Shown in pieces: positions 45,216 through 54,035 of a stretch of 64,000 bases of DNA (its first letter is position 1; the number at the start of each line of letters is the position of its first letter). The notes under the pieces are model-generated. The model was given only the letters and a program-made list of their open reading frames with translations. It did not search any database and had not been told where the DNA came from. Both the position numbers and the translations under genes were made by a program. This DNA comes from Nocardia flavorosea NBRC 108225 (GTDB lineage: Bacteria > Actinomycetota > Actinomycetes > Mycobacteriales > Mycobacteriaceae): positions 1 to 64,000 of the forward strand of contig NZ_BDCG01000005.1 in assembly GCF_001613385.1 (NCBI RefSeq), read 5' to 3'.

Positions 45216-47765
45216 CTAGGCGGCGCAGGGATCGTCGCCGGCGTTCACATGCTCGAGGTCGCTGGGCAGTTCCACCGGTTCGGTGCCGGCGGCCGGCACA
45301 TCGGTGATGGCGCTACCGACCAGGGCCGGCTCGTTCACGATCTGCTGGTAGTTCTCGCCCAGAACGAGTTCGACAATGCTGCCGAGAGACTCGTCGAGCT
45401 GCATGGTCGCACCGGGGATCGCGCTCGCCACCGTGGCGGCCTCGGCCTCGTGACCGGGGGAGTAGCGGACCTTCGTCTCGGTCGCGTTTCCTTCCGTGTA
45501 GTTGCCGTAGTTGTAGATGTTGAAACCGACGTTGGCCATCTCGCTCGCGGTGGAGCTCGCCAGCCCCTCGATTCCCGAGCCGTTGGATACCAGCAGCGAC
45601 AGCGTGCTGGGATCCACTGCCGTGAGCGACGGCGGCACCGGAGCTTCGGAGGTCGGCGGCGGTGCCGGTGCGGTCTTCTCACCGGGCAGCGGCTGATCGT
45701 CGCGGATTGCCTGGAAGATCGCCTGGATATCGGAGGTGCGGGGGATCTCGTTGCCGTAGGACGTGGTACCCGCGGTAGGCACGGTCAGGAACGTCACTGC
45801 CCCGGATTCCAGATCCTGCAGCGATTTGCCCAGCATCAGCAGATCGTTGGGTTCGACCTGGTCGACAAAGGTCGCCTGGGAGAAGGCCTGGACGAATCCG
45901 TTCAACCTGCCGGGATCCAACAACATTCTGCTCGACAGCGCGCCGCGCAGTAGTGAAGCGAGGAACTTCTGCTGCCGGTTGATCCGGTCGTAGTCGCTGC
46001 GCTCTTCGCCGTAGACGTGCCGGGCCCGCACATAGTTGAGGGCGGTCTTCCCATCGATCTTGTGGCGCCCCGCCACCGGGATGATCGTGCCGAGCATGCC
46101 GTCCTCGAGCGGTTTGCTCGCACACACCTCGACGCCGCCGACCTTGTCCACCATCTGTTCGAAACCGGCGAAATCGATACCGATGAAGTGATTGATCGTG
46201 CTACCCGTCAAACGCTGGATAGTGGACAGCAGGCAGCGGGGACCGCCGAGCGCGTACACGGCATTGAGCTTGTCGCCCATGGCCGAGGGGAACACCTCAT
46301 CGGTGTAGCCGGGTTTCTCGTTGTCCCAGCCTTTGCATTCGGGCCGAGTGACATCCAGGTCGCGGGGGAAGGACACGATCACTACCCGCTGCCGGTTCTT
46401 CGGGATATGTACCAGCATCGTGGTGTCGGCGCGCGCGCCCTCGGCATCTTCCACAGTGCCTGCGCCGACTTCGGCGTTTTGCCCGGCGCGGGTATCGGTG
46501 CCGACGATCAGATAGTTCTCGTCACCGAGCTGAGCCTGCGCATCGATCACATCGTCTTCGTTCTCGGCCAGAGCCGAGACCTGGGTGAAGCTGTTGCCGG
46601 TGGCGCGCAGATAGCTCCACCCGCCACCGGTGATCAGCAATGCCAGCACGGAGAGGAACGCGACGCCCGCACGGGCCGCCAGGCGTAGCCGCTTCTCGCG
46701 CCGCGACTGTGGCGCCGACCGTGACTTCGGCTTGCCGACCGATTCGGGCTGGGCCGTTCCGGAGGTGGGCCAGCCGCCGGTATCGGTACGTCCGCCGGTA
46801 CGCGTTCCGCCCTTCTCGTCGAGGGGAGGCAATACATCGGTGGCATTCTCGTCGACCGCGGCCGCGGTGGCTTTTCTGCGCCGGCCGAGTGTGCTGCGTG
46901 ATTGCCGGGAGCGTTTCGGGGCGGCACCGGCATCGGTTCGCGAAGCACCGAGCTCCGGGTCCGGCTGCTGGGACAGCGTGGTCGTGGGTTCGGGCTCCGC
47001 GGCCGGCGCGGGACGCCGGGCGTTCGGCGGCCGGTTGCGGGGAGCATCCCGGGCCTGTTCGGGCGGCGGCGCAGGTACGGCTGCCCGGCCCTCCGTGGGC
47101 GGCCGGGCAGGGCCGCGAGCGGGCGGGTCACCGGCCGGCCGGGGGCCTGGGTCCATGGGCCGCCCCGGTGGACGAACCGTGCCGGCCGGATCTCTCGCAC
47201 CGCGCGGGACGGGCGGGCGGGCGGAGCCTGCGACGGGGTCGCTGTCGGCGCGCTGGGCGGGGGGGACCGGTGGCTGGGAGCGCGTCGCCGGAGGTTGTGC
47301 TCGATCGGGACGGCGCGGCCCGGGGCCGCCCGGCGGTGCGGGGCGCTGCGGCGGGCCGGGCGCTTTCCCCGGCGGAGGCCCCGGAGGCCGGCCGGCGGGT
47401 ACGGCCGGGGGCCGTGCGGTTCGGCCGGTCGGCGGACCGGTGGGCCCGGACGCCTCCGGCCTCGGGCGGGGTTCGGCACCCTGGCGCGCCGGTGGACCCG
47501 CCGGCCGGTCCGGCGGTGGTTGCGGCGGACCCGGCGAGGCGTGCCGGCCCGTTTCGCCCGGGCGGCGCCGGGCCGTACGTTCGCTGTCTACCCGATCGAC
47601 CAGGTCCTGCACCGTCAGTGGTGCCTGGTCTGCCGGCGGCTCGGGTTGCCGTTGCCGCCGAGCCCCTCGTGCGTCGTCCATTTCGGGGGGCTCGGCCGTG
47701 GGATAGCGCTCCCACGGTGCGCGACCTCCGGACCGTGGTGAACGCCCGTTCCGATCGTCACCCAC
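45216..47765 (-). CDS. LytR-CpsA-Psr (LCP) family cell-wall ligase-like protein
   Basis: An 849-residue protein (Rv0822c type). The first 355 residues are proline/arginine/glycine-rich and cytoplasmic; one membrane helix follows (AARAGVAFLSVLALLITGGGW). The LCP domain has DTTMLVHIPKNRQRVVIVSFPRDLDV, LNAVYALGG and NYVRARH with the conserved Arg/Asp residues; the LytR-C domain is LLVSNGSGIEGLASSTASEM. LCP proteins attach polymers such as arabinogalactan to peptidoglycan. The GTG start is chosen because GAGG lies 7 bases upstream; the frame is open 36 codons further. Confidence 0.9.
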   Translation of the reverse strand: MGDDRNGRSPRSGGRAPWERYPTAEPPEMDDARGARRQRQPEPPADQAPLTVQDLVDRVDSERTARRRPGETGRHASPGPPQPPPDRPAGPPARQGAEPRPRPEASGPTGPPTGRTARPPAVPAGRPPGPPPGKAPGPPQRPAPPGGPGPRRPDRAQPPATRSQPPVPPAQRADSDPVAGSARPPVPRGARDPAGTVRPPGRPMDPGPRPAGDPPARGPARPPTEGRAAVPAPPPEQARDAPRNRPPNARRPAPAAEPEPTTTLSQQPDPELGASRTDAGAAPKRSRQSRSTLGRRRKATAAAVDENATDVLPPLDEKGGTRTGGRTDTGGWPTSGTAQPESVGKPKSRSAPQSRREKRLRLAARAGVAFLSVLALLITGGGWSYLRATGNSFTQVSALAENEDDVIDAQAQLGDENYLIVGTDTRAGQNAEVGAGTVEDAEGARADTTMLVHIPKNRQRVVIVSFPRDLDVTRPECKGWDNEKPGYTDEVFPSAMGDKLNAVYALGGPRCLLSTIQRLTGSTINHFIGIDFAGFEQMVDKVGGVEVCASKPLEDGMLGTIIPVAGRHKIDGKTALNYVRARHVYGEERSDYDRINRQQKFLASLLRGALSSRMLLDPGRLNGFVQAFSQATFVDQVEPNDLLMLGKSLQDLESGAVTFLTVPTAGTTSYGNEIPRTSDIQAIFQAIRDDQPLPGEKTAPAPPPTSEAPVPPSLTAVDPSTLSLLVSNGSGIEGLASSTASEMANVGFNIYNYGNYTEGNATETKVRYSPGHEAEAATVASAIPGATMQLDESLGSIVELVLGENYQQIVNEPALVGSAITDVPAAGTEPVELPSDLEHVNAGDDPCAA

Positions 47766-47980
47766 CAATGAACCTCGCTCTTTCGCAACTCGCTGCCGCC
47801 GCAGCCGTGCTCGAAAGGCTGTGGCGGGATTCCGCAATGATAACGATTTCGCCACTGAGAGCCACTCGGACATCTCGAGCGGGCGGGCGGTGCGGGTAAC
47901 GCTGGAAAGTTGCCTGAGGCTATGTTTTCACGCGACGCGCGGCGGTTTCGGCTACCCGCGCTACGGCGTGTCGAGCCGGG

Positions 47981-49129
47981 TCAGCCCCCGCTGTGCATCA
48001 CGTCGGCCGCGGTCGGCACGGTTCTGTCGTCCGGATCGTCGAGCCAGCCGTGCGGTAGCGCGACCTTACCCGGCGAGCCCTGCCGGCCACGCGGACCTTC
48101 GGCGTCCTCGGGGAAGGGGGCCGTGGGATCGAGCTGTGCGATCAGACCGTCGAGTTCGGCGAGGGAGGAGACCGTGGCGAAACCGCGGCGCAACTCGGCC
48201 CCGAGTGGAAAGCCCATGAAGTACCAGGCCATATGTTTGCGCAGGTCGCGCATGCCTTTGTCTTCGCCGTGGTGCTCTGCGAGCAATCCGGCGTGCCGAG
48301 CCAGGATCTTGCCGACCTCGCCGAGGTTCGGCGGGGTGGGAGCGGGTTCGCCGCGCAGGGCGGCACTCAGTTCGCCGAACAGCCAGGGCCGGCCCAGGCA
48401 GCCGCGGCCGACCACCACCCCGTCGCAACCGGTCTGCGCCATCATCGCGACGGCGTCACCGGCACTGAAGATATCCCCGTTCCCGAGCACCGGGATGGTG
48501 GTGACCGCTTCCTTGAGTCGTGCGATGGCAGACCAGTCCGCGGTGCCGGAGTAGCGCTGGGCGGCGGTGCGGGCATGCAGCGCGACCGCAGCGGCGCCTT
48601 CGGCCTCGGCGATCCGCCCGGTATCGAGATGGGTGTGGTGGTCGTCGTCGATGCCTATCCGGAATTTCATGGTCACCGGAACACCGGCCGGTTCGGCGGC
48701 CCGGACCATCTCGCGAACGATCGAGGCGAACAGGTTCCGCTTGTACGGCAGGGCGGCACCGCCGCCGAGCCGGGTCACCTTCGGCACCGGGCAGCCGAGG
48801 TTCATATCGATATGGTCGGCCCAGCCCTCGCCGACGATGATGCGCACAGCCTCGCCGAGGGTGGCCGGATCCACCCCGTACAACTGCATGGACCGCGGTG
48901 ATTCGCCCTGGTCGAACGACATCATGTGCAGTGTTTTCTCGTTACGTTCCACCACGGCCCGGGCAGTGATCATCTCGCAGACATAGATTGCCGTCGGGCT
49001 GCCGAACTCCCGGCAGAGTTTCCGGAATGCCAGGTTCGTGATTCCCGCCATCGGGGCGAGTACCACCGGCGGGTCGACCGGGTAGGGGCCGATCCGCAAA
49101 CCTGTCTCCTGTTCCAACTCTGCCTGCAT
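47981..49129 (-). CDS. dusB: tRNA-dihydrouridine synthase
   Basis: A 382-residue flavoprotein (Rv0823c). PVVLAPMAGITNLAFRKLCREFG starts the TIM barrel; the catalytic Cys is in MNLGCPVPKVTRLGGGAAL; ALHARTAAQRYSG and PVLGNGDIF bind FMN and tRNA. It reduces uridines in tRNA D-loops. The C-terminal PHGWLDDPDDRTVPTAAD extension is common in actinobacterial versions. Confidence 0.95.
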   Translation of the reverse strand: MQAELEQETGLRIGPYPVDPPVVLAPMAGITNLAFRKLCREFGSPTAIYVCEMITARAVVERNEKTLHMMSFDQGESPRSMQLYGVDPATLGEAVRIIVGEGWADHIDMNLGCPVPKVTRLGGGAALPYKRNLFASIVREMVRAAEPAGVPVTMKFRIGIDDDHHTHLDTGRIAEAEGAAAVALHARTAAQRYSGTADWSAIARLKEAVTTIPVLGNGDIFSAGDAVAMMAQTGCDGVVVGRGCLGRPWLFGELSAALRGEPAPTPPNLGEVGKILARHAGLLAEHHGEDKGMRDLRKHMAWYFMGFPLGAELRRGFATVSSLAELDGLIAQLDPTAPFPEDAEGPRGRQGSPGKVALPHGWLDDPDDRTVPTAADVMHSGG

Positions 49130-49484
49130 GAGGATCTATTTTCCCTGCTGCGGGGTCCGGCGTCACTATCGGGTGTCTCACCGGCGCGCGCCCCTGCCGG
49201 TCGATTGCATCATGGCCACCGCTAGCCTCATGGAAAGTGAATCGCCCGGTGTTCACGGCCCGACCCGGGTCCGCGGCCACGACGGATCCGCGGTACGGCC
49301 TTATCTGCCGGCCGCCGGAGGCGATTCCGCCGAACCCTGCATCGCCCGTGACGAGGTCGCCGAATACCGCGGCTGCGACCTGCGGGAACGAACAGTTCCC
49401 GGTGGCGGCCACCGATAACCGAAAGTTTTCCCGCACAGCCCGGGCCGGCTCGACCGGGGGCGAACGAAAGAGGACGACAGAACC
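49130..49484. other. Intergenic between dusB and the Mce-associated-like gene
   Basis: About 355 bases between divergent genes, so it should hold promoters for both, but no clear hexamers stand out. AAAGAGGACG is the ribosome site for the downstream gene. No gene seen. Confidence 0.4.
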
Positions 49485-50114
49485 ATGGCCGACCAGACCG
49501 AAGACCCCGGTAGCAAACCGAGCGCCGGCCCGGCCCCGACCGCTGATCCCCCGGGAAACAAGCCGGGCGGCCGGCGCGGTGCCGAACGGCCGGGCACCGT
49601 GTCGATCCAGGTATCCAGCCTGGTCCGTGGCGCATTGATCGCCGTGCTCGCGGTGGTGGCGATCGTGTTCGCCGTGCTGTATTTCACCGCGCGCGCCGAT
49701 CTGGCCGAACGTGACGAACGTGCCGCCGACAACCGCCGTGCCGAACAACTGGCCACCGAATACGCGGTGGGCGCAGCCACGGTGAATTTCCAGGATCTCG
49801 ACGCCTGGATCACCGCGTTGAAGAAGAACACCACCCCGCAGCTGGCCGGGAAGTTCGACGAAACGGCGCCGAAACTGGAGCAGATCCTGGTTCCGCTGCA
49901 ATGGACGTCCACGGCGAGCCCCATCACCGCGAAGGTCATGTCCGATCAGGAAGGGACCTTCAAGGTGAACGTTTTCGTCAATGTGACCTCGACCAATGCA
50001 CAGAACCCGGACGGCACCCGGACAACGGTCACCTACACCGTGACCCTGGACGAAAACGCCGGTTGGCAGATCACCGACGTCGGTGGAGTGGATGGTGCTC
50101 TACCCATGAACTGA
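49485..50114 (+). CDS. Mce-associated-like membrane protein
   Basis: A 209-residue protein: Pro/Gly-rich cytosolic start (about 45 residues), one membrane helix (GALIAVLAVVAIVFAVLYF), then an extracytoplasmic domain with EYAVGAATVNFQDLDAWITALKKNTTPQLAGKFDETAPKL, a pattern found in Mce-associated proteins of mycobacteria and Nocardia. These stabilise lipid-import Mce complexes in other loci; no mce genes are here, so the role is open. Confidence 0.75.
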   Translation: MADQTEDPGSKPSAGPAPTADPPGNKPGGRRGAERPGTVSIQVSSLVRGALIAVLAVVAIVFAVLYFTARADLAERDERAADNRRAEQLATEYAVGAATVNFQDLDAWITALKKNTTPQLAGKFDETAPKLEQILVPLQWTSTASPITAKVMSDQEGTFKVNVFVNVTSTNAQNPDGTRTTVTYTVTLDENAGWQITDVGGVDGALPMN

Positions 50115-50164
50115 GCGGCCCATGAATTGGGCGGCACCGCGAACTGATCGGCCCGGCCGGGTCG

Positions 50165-50207
50165 CAACGACGTAACCGCCGGGATGCTCCCGGCGGTTAC
50201 GTCGTTG
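50165..50207. terminator. Strong bidirectional terminator
   Basis: A perfect 20-bp stem (CAACGACGTAACCGCCGGGA and complement) with loop TGC between convergent genes. Followed by TCTTG on the plus strand. Confidence 0.9.
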
Positions 50208-50240
50208 TCTTGCGATATGGGGGGATATGGGTGAGTGATC

Positions 50241-51209
50241 TCAGCTGCCGGTCGAGGCGAGAGCCTTTTCCCGCTTGGCGGCCTCGCGGGCGAGCATCCG
50301 GTCGCGCTGTTCTTCGAATTTGTCGACGTCCTTGGACAGTTTGTCCAGGAAAAGGCCCAGCCGCTCCCGGGTTTCCTCACCGCGGGCGGTGAAATCGGTA
50401 CGGCCGAAGATATTCCACTTCTTGAGGACCGGCTGAACCACCTCTTCGAGGTGCTGGCGCAGATCGTAGATTCCGTGCTTGGCCATCAGGACGCCGTTAC
50501 GCCGGAAATTGGGCATCCCCGCGCCCGGCATCTGGAAGTTCTCCAGAATCAGGGTGATCGCGTCGAGTGCCTGGTCCGGGCAGAGGTCCAGGGCCGCTCC
50601 GCACATATTGCGGTAGAAGATCATGTGCAGGTTCTCGTCGGCCGCGATGCGCTGCAGCATCCGGTCGGCAATGGCGTCGTCGCAGACCTTGCCGGTGTTG
50701 CGGTGGGAGACACGGGTGGCCAGTTCCTGGAAGGTCACGTAGGCGACCGAGTGCAGGAATCCGGCGTCGGCCTCGGCAGGGGAGGCGAAGCCGTTGGTCA
50801 TATGGACCATCCGGGCCTGCTCCAGCGCCACCGGATCTACGCCGCGGGTGACCACAAGGTAGTCGCGCATAGCGATGCCGTGTCGGTTCTCCTCGGCGGT
50901 CCAGCGCCCGACCCAGGTCCCCCATGCGCCGTCCTGAGAGAAATTCTCGGCGATTTCCCGGTGGTAGGAAGGCAGGTTGTCCTCGGTGAGGAGGTTGGTG
51001 ATCATGGCCGCCTTCGCGACCTCGCTGAGCTTGGATTGTTCGGGGTCCCAGTCCACACCGCCGAGCGCGGCGAAGTTTCGCCCCTCGTCCCACGGGACGT
51101 AGTCGTGCGGATGCCACTCTTTAGCCAAGGAGAGGTGCCGGTTGACGTTCTGCTCGGCAACCGGCTCCAACTCGGAGAGCAGCTCGAGTTGAGTCAGATC
51201 CCTTGCCAT
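50241..51209 (-). CDS. desA1: Acyl-ACP desaturase (DesA1-like)
   Basis: A 322-residue di-iron desaturase, the counterpart of M. tuberculosis DesA1 (Rv0824c), which places a double bond in acyl-ACP used for mycolic or membrane fatty acids. Iron ligands: TAEENRHGIAM (E-x2-H, about residue 107) and AADENLHMIFYR (about 190), plus a Glu in SYHREIAENF. The MARDLTQLELL start is used; upstream frame is not family-like. Confidence 0.93.
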   Translation of the reverse strand: MARDLTQLELLSELEPVAEQNVNRHLSLAKEWHPHDYVPWDEGRNFAALGGVDWDPEQSKLSEVAKAAMITNLLTEDNLPSYHREIAENFSQDGAWGTWVGRWTAEENRHGIAMRDYLVVTRGVDPVALEQARMVHMTNGFASPAEADAGFLHSVAYVTFQELATRVSHRNTGKVCDDAIADRMLQRIAADENLHMIFYRNMCGAALDLCPDQALDAITLILENFQMPGAGMPNFRRNGVLMAKHGIYDLRQHLEEVVQPVLKKWNIFGRTDFTARGEETRERLGLFLDKLSKDVDKFEEQRDRMLAREAAKREKALASTGS

Positions 51210-51589
51210 GTGATCAAGCCCTTCATATGTTGCGCGTTGGTGCGGGTCACCTGATGTAGACCGTTGCCGATGCGGCCATACCTTACGGCACCGTAGGTGT
51301 GATGCGAAACGCATCCAGCGGACACAGAGTGCACGGTGATGTACGGCGTCCGCCATCGGTCGTCACAGCGAGTGTATGACCCGAAGCTCGGTTATGGGCA
51401 TATCGATGGCCTTCTCATTTGCGTTAGCGGGCGTGGGAAACGGCACATCGCGGGTCGCGGCGGGCGGTGGCCGATTTCGGTCACAGTGCCCTGGGGTGGA
51501 ACCTGGGGGAAGTCACAGCGCCGCGGCGGGCTTCCGGGAACGGGAACGGGCTCCCGGCGACCATCGATGACCATCGGGAGCCCGAGCTG
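51210..51589. other. Intergenic between desA1 and tRNA-Lys
   Basis: About 380 bases, no gene seen. It should contain the desA1 promoter on the minus strand. An imperfect inverted repeat built on GGGCTCCC/GGGAGCCC lies near 51549-51583. Confidence 0.4.
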
Positions 51590-51662
51590 TGCCCCCACCA
51601 GGGCTCGAACCTGGGACCTGCGGATTAAAAGTCCGTAGCTCTACCAACTGAGCTATAGGGGC
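51590..51662 (-). tRNA. tRNA-Lys (TTT)
   Basis: Read on the minus strand: acceptor GCCCCTA...TGGGGGC with discriminator A, D-loop AGCTCAGTTGGTAGAGC, anticodon loop CTTTTAA (anticodon TTT) and T-arm GGTTCGAGCC. 73 bases, CCA not encoded. Confidence 0.97.
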
Positions 51663-52349
51663 GCGGGCGATAGTGTACTGGGAAGACGGTGCGAGGACGT
51701 AATCGGGTGGATAAGCTGGTGCTTTGTGTCACTCGGTGTGGCCGCCCGAGGTGTTCCGGCACCGGTTGGCGTCATCTGCGGGTGTGGTGTCGGGCGAGGT
51801 AGCGCGGTTGTCCGGCCGGTTCGGGATTGCTCGGCGACCCGAAACCATACCACTGGGTATCGAAACACGGTACCTCTGGCATTGTTGATACAACGGGTAG
51901 CACGATACGATCCAAATATGTTGGATACCAATGCCTTTGGATCGGTAAAGGCAGAATTCTCGCAAAAGTGGGGTCCGGGGCCGAGTTTTCCGGAGTGTCG
52001 GCGGTCCGTGATCGCCCCTGGGCGAGGCGGTATGTACCGAGGGATGGGAGCGGCCGGCTGAACTCCGGTCCGAAACCTGCCTCGGCGGGAGAACATTCGG
52101 CGTTGCCCGGTTCGATTCGTTCCTCCGTTCGCGACCTGGCGGACCATGTTGCGTTCGCAAAATCCCGTTCGCGAAATCGTAGACGGCTCTATCGGTTTAC
52201 CGCGTGTCGGTACCCGATTCCGAGTACCGTGACGATTCAGCGAATTCGGGGTGTCACTTGGGTCGACGCTGTGGGAGGCGGATCGGGGACGAGGAAGAGC
52301 GCAACGGAGTTGCCCGGATGCGCACCCCCTGCGGCGCACCCGGGCGTTC
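51663..52349. other. Palindrome-rich, gene-poor region
   Basis: No protein-like frame on either strand, though long open frames exist. Sequence is locally less GC-rich. Visible signals: ATACC-ACTG-GGTAT (51847-51860) in an ARE-like setting (AAACCATACC...), GATCCAAA (51909-51916) inverted to TTTGGATC (51937-51944) with an extra TTGGAT between, and a tandem 14-base repeat CGTTCGCAAAATCC / CGTTCGCGAAATCG (52152-52179). It may be a regulatory region or decayed sequence. Confidence 0.45.
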
Positions 52350-52372
52350 AAATTATACCAGCCGGTGTGTTT
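52350..52372 (+). promoter_or_regulatory. ARE-like operator 1
   Basis: AAATTATACC-AG-CCGGTGTGTTT: an imperfect palindrome with the ATACC...CCGGT-TGTTT form of autoregulatory elements bound by gamma-butyrolactone receptors of Streptomyces. It lies 180 bases before a receptor-like TetR gene. Confidence 0.55.
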
Positions 52373-52416
52373 CTTCTTCGGGCTGGGTTCCGTACCGAAA
52401 GTTCTATACAGGTCAT

Positions 52417-52440
52417 AAAACCGACCGAAGGTCGGATACA
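52417..52440 (+). promoter_or_regulatory. ARE-like operator 2
   Basis: AAAACCGACC-GAA-GGTCGGATAC: a palindrome with 6-bp perfect CCGACC/GGTCGG core and A/T-rich ends, close to the AAACCGACC...GGTCGGTTT type of ARE. It lies about 110 bases before the TetR ATG, a good autoregulatory position. Confidence 0.6.
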
Positions 52441-52551
52441 ACAGGATACGTTCGCGACGTCGGCCCGCTCGTCGAAAGCAGCTGATCGGTCGCGGGCATT
52501 CCGCAGGTGGAAATTCCGGCGGATGCACAAGGCTTCGGAGGCGTTTCGAGC

Positions 52552-53214
52552 ATGGCACGGCAGCAAGAGCGGGCCCGTCGGACAAGGGCGGCAATTATCC
52601 GGTCCGCCGCCGTTGAGTTCGGGAAGAGCGGCTATGCCGCGGCTTCGCTCAACCGTATTTTGGAAGGATCGCGAGCAACCAAGGGCGCCATGTACTTCCA
52701 TTTCGACTCGAAAGAGGATCTGGCGCGGGCGGTACTCGAATCGGCCGTAGAACGCTACGGCCGCACCATCGATCGCTGGCTCATTCGTGCGGAACTGGGA
52801 CCGCTCGATATTTTGCACGGGATCTTCGACGAGGTAGCGCTGCGCCTCGAACACGACATCATCGTGCAGGCCGAATTCCGTCTGGTCGTCGATCCGGGTT
52901 TCGGGCAGCAGGACGGCGGTGGTTGCCGGATGCTCTGCTCGACCATCCGAAAACTGGCCGTAGGAGCCGTCGATCAGGGACAGCTACGGCCGGATATCGA
53001 TCTCGACCGTTTCACACGCACACTCGCCGGTGCGCTGATAGGTCAGCGGTATATCGTCGATGTCCACCGCGGCGGCCCGGATCTGCGTACCCGGTTCCGG
53101 GAGGTGCTGGAGGTCGTGGTGCAGGCGAGTTGCACGCCGGAATGGGCCGCGGAGTTCCAGGCGAACGGCTGGCGGGCGCACGCGCAGCTGGAGGAGCTCA
53201 CTTCCCCGGTGTGA
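52552..53214 (+). CDS. Gamma-butyrolactone-receptor-like TetR regulator
   Basis: A 220-residue TetR protein. The N-terminus MARQQERARRTRAAIIRSAAVEFGKSGYAAASLNRIL and SRATKGAMYFHFDSKEDLARAVLE match the ScbR/ArpA (autoregulator receptor) group better than ordinary TetR proteins. The ligand domain (IVQAEFRLVVDPGFG, TRTLAGALIGQRYIVDV) also fits. In Streptomyces these bind butyrolactone signals and control antibiotics. No butyrolactone synthase (afsA-type) gene is in the window. The frame continues upstream, but the ATG at MARQQ is used. Confidence 0.75.
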   Translation: MARQQERARRTRAAIIRSAAVEFGKSGYAAASLNRILEGSRATKGAMYFHFDSKEDLARAVLESAVERYGRTIDRWLIRAELGPLDILHGIFDEVALRLEHDIIVQAEFRLVVDPGFGQQDGGGCRMLCSTIRKLAVGAVDQGQLRPDIDLDRFTRTLAGALIGQRYIVDVHRGGPDLRTRFREVLEVVVQASCTPEWAAEFQANGWRAHAQLEELTSPV

Positions 53215-53309
53215 CCAGCCGATTTGGGAATTGCACGCACCCTGACATAAGCTATGCGAGCTCCCAACGGACAGCCGTTGAAAAGCCGGTCCGGAGAGAT
53301 CCGGGACGA

Positions 53310-53382
53310 GCCCCCTTCGTCTAGCGGCCTAGGACGCCGCCCTTTCAAGGCGGTAGCGCGGGTTCGAATCCCGTAGGGGGTA
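53310..53382 (+). tRNA. tRNA-Glu (TTC)
   Basis: Acceptor GCCCCCT / AGGGGGT plus A, anticodon stem CCGCC with loop CTTTCAA (anticodon TTC), T-loop GGTTCGAATCC. 73 bases. First of a Glu-Asp-Phe tRNA cluster. Confidence 0.97.
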
Positions 53383-53412
53383 CGACTTACGAGAGTAGGT
53401 TGCACAGAGCAA

Positions 53413-53486
53413 GGCCCTGTGGCGCAGTTGGTTAGCGCGCCGCCCTGTCACGGCGGAGGTCGCGGGTTCGAGTCCCGTCAGGGTCG
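53413..53486 (+). tRNA. tRNA-Asp (GTC)
   Basis: Acceptor GGCCCTG / CAGGGTC plus discriminator G; anticodon loop CTGTCAC (anticodon GTC); T-arm GGGTTCGAGTCCC. 74 bases. Confidence 0.97.
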
Positions 53487-53545
53487 CCCATGGATGTGCG
53501 GAGCAATCCGCCATCCATCGGATGGCATTCGTTCCGGGTGCCTGC

Positions 53546-53619
53546 GGCCAGGTAGCTCAGTTGGTACGAGCGTTCGCCTGAAAAGCGAAAGGTCGCCGGT
53601 TCGATCCCGGCCCTGGCCA
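53546..53619 (+). tRNA. tRNA-Phe (GAA)
   Basis: Acceptor GGCCAGG / CCTGGCC plus A; anticodon loop CTGAAAA (anticodon GAA); T-arm CCGGTTCGATCCCGG. 74 bases. Confidence 0.97.
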
Positions 53620-53692
53620 CAATTCACCCCCTGACCGCAATGGTCCGAGGGTTTTGTTCGTCCTGGCCCCGGAGGGATGGGATGCTGGGGTC

Positions 53693-53875
53693 ATGGCCGA
53701 ACGGTGGTACTACTGTTTGAAGCATCAGCGGGCCGAGCGCGGACGTCAGTGCTGGTTCCGCGACCGGATGGGTCCGTATCCGGACCGCGCCACCGCCGAG
53801 CGGGCGCTGGATATAGTGCGGCAGCGCAACGCCGCACAGGACGCGGCGGACCGGGAGTGGCGCGACGGGCGGTGA
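53693..53875 (+). CDS. Small conserved protein (Rv2049c-like)
   Basis: A 60-residue protein: AERWYYCLKHQRAERGRQCWFRDRMGPYPDRATAERALDIVRQRN. The WYYCLKH...C...R-GPYP pattern is conserved in actinobacteria, and mycobacteria keep the gene next to ppm1 as here. Two cysteines could bind metal. The GGAGGG ribosome site is well upstream; the ATG at MAERWYY is used. Function unknown. Confidence 0.75.
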   Translation: MAERWYYCLKHQRAERGRQCWFRDRMGPYPDRATAERALDIVRQRNAAQDAADREWRDGR

Positions 53876-54035
53876 CGCTGCCGGGTCACGATCGGCCGGT
53901 CCGGCCCGGGAAGCGGCCGGTATGACCGGTGCGCTGCAGCTGTGTGTCCGCGGTTGGGCTACCGTTCACGGGTAATACGTAGCGACGCCCGCGGCTCATG
54001 GTTCGGCCGCCGAGCGAGACCAGGGAGGGCGACCC

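Noticed and set aside
51827..52750. 307-codon plus-strand frame and 313-codon minus-strand frame before the TetR gene
   Set aside because: Neither shows a domain, signal peptide or plausible start; the composition is random-like and the sequence carries palindromes instead.
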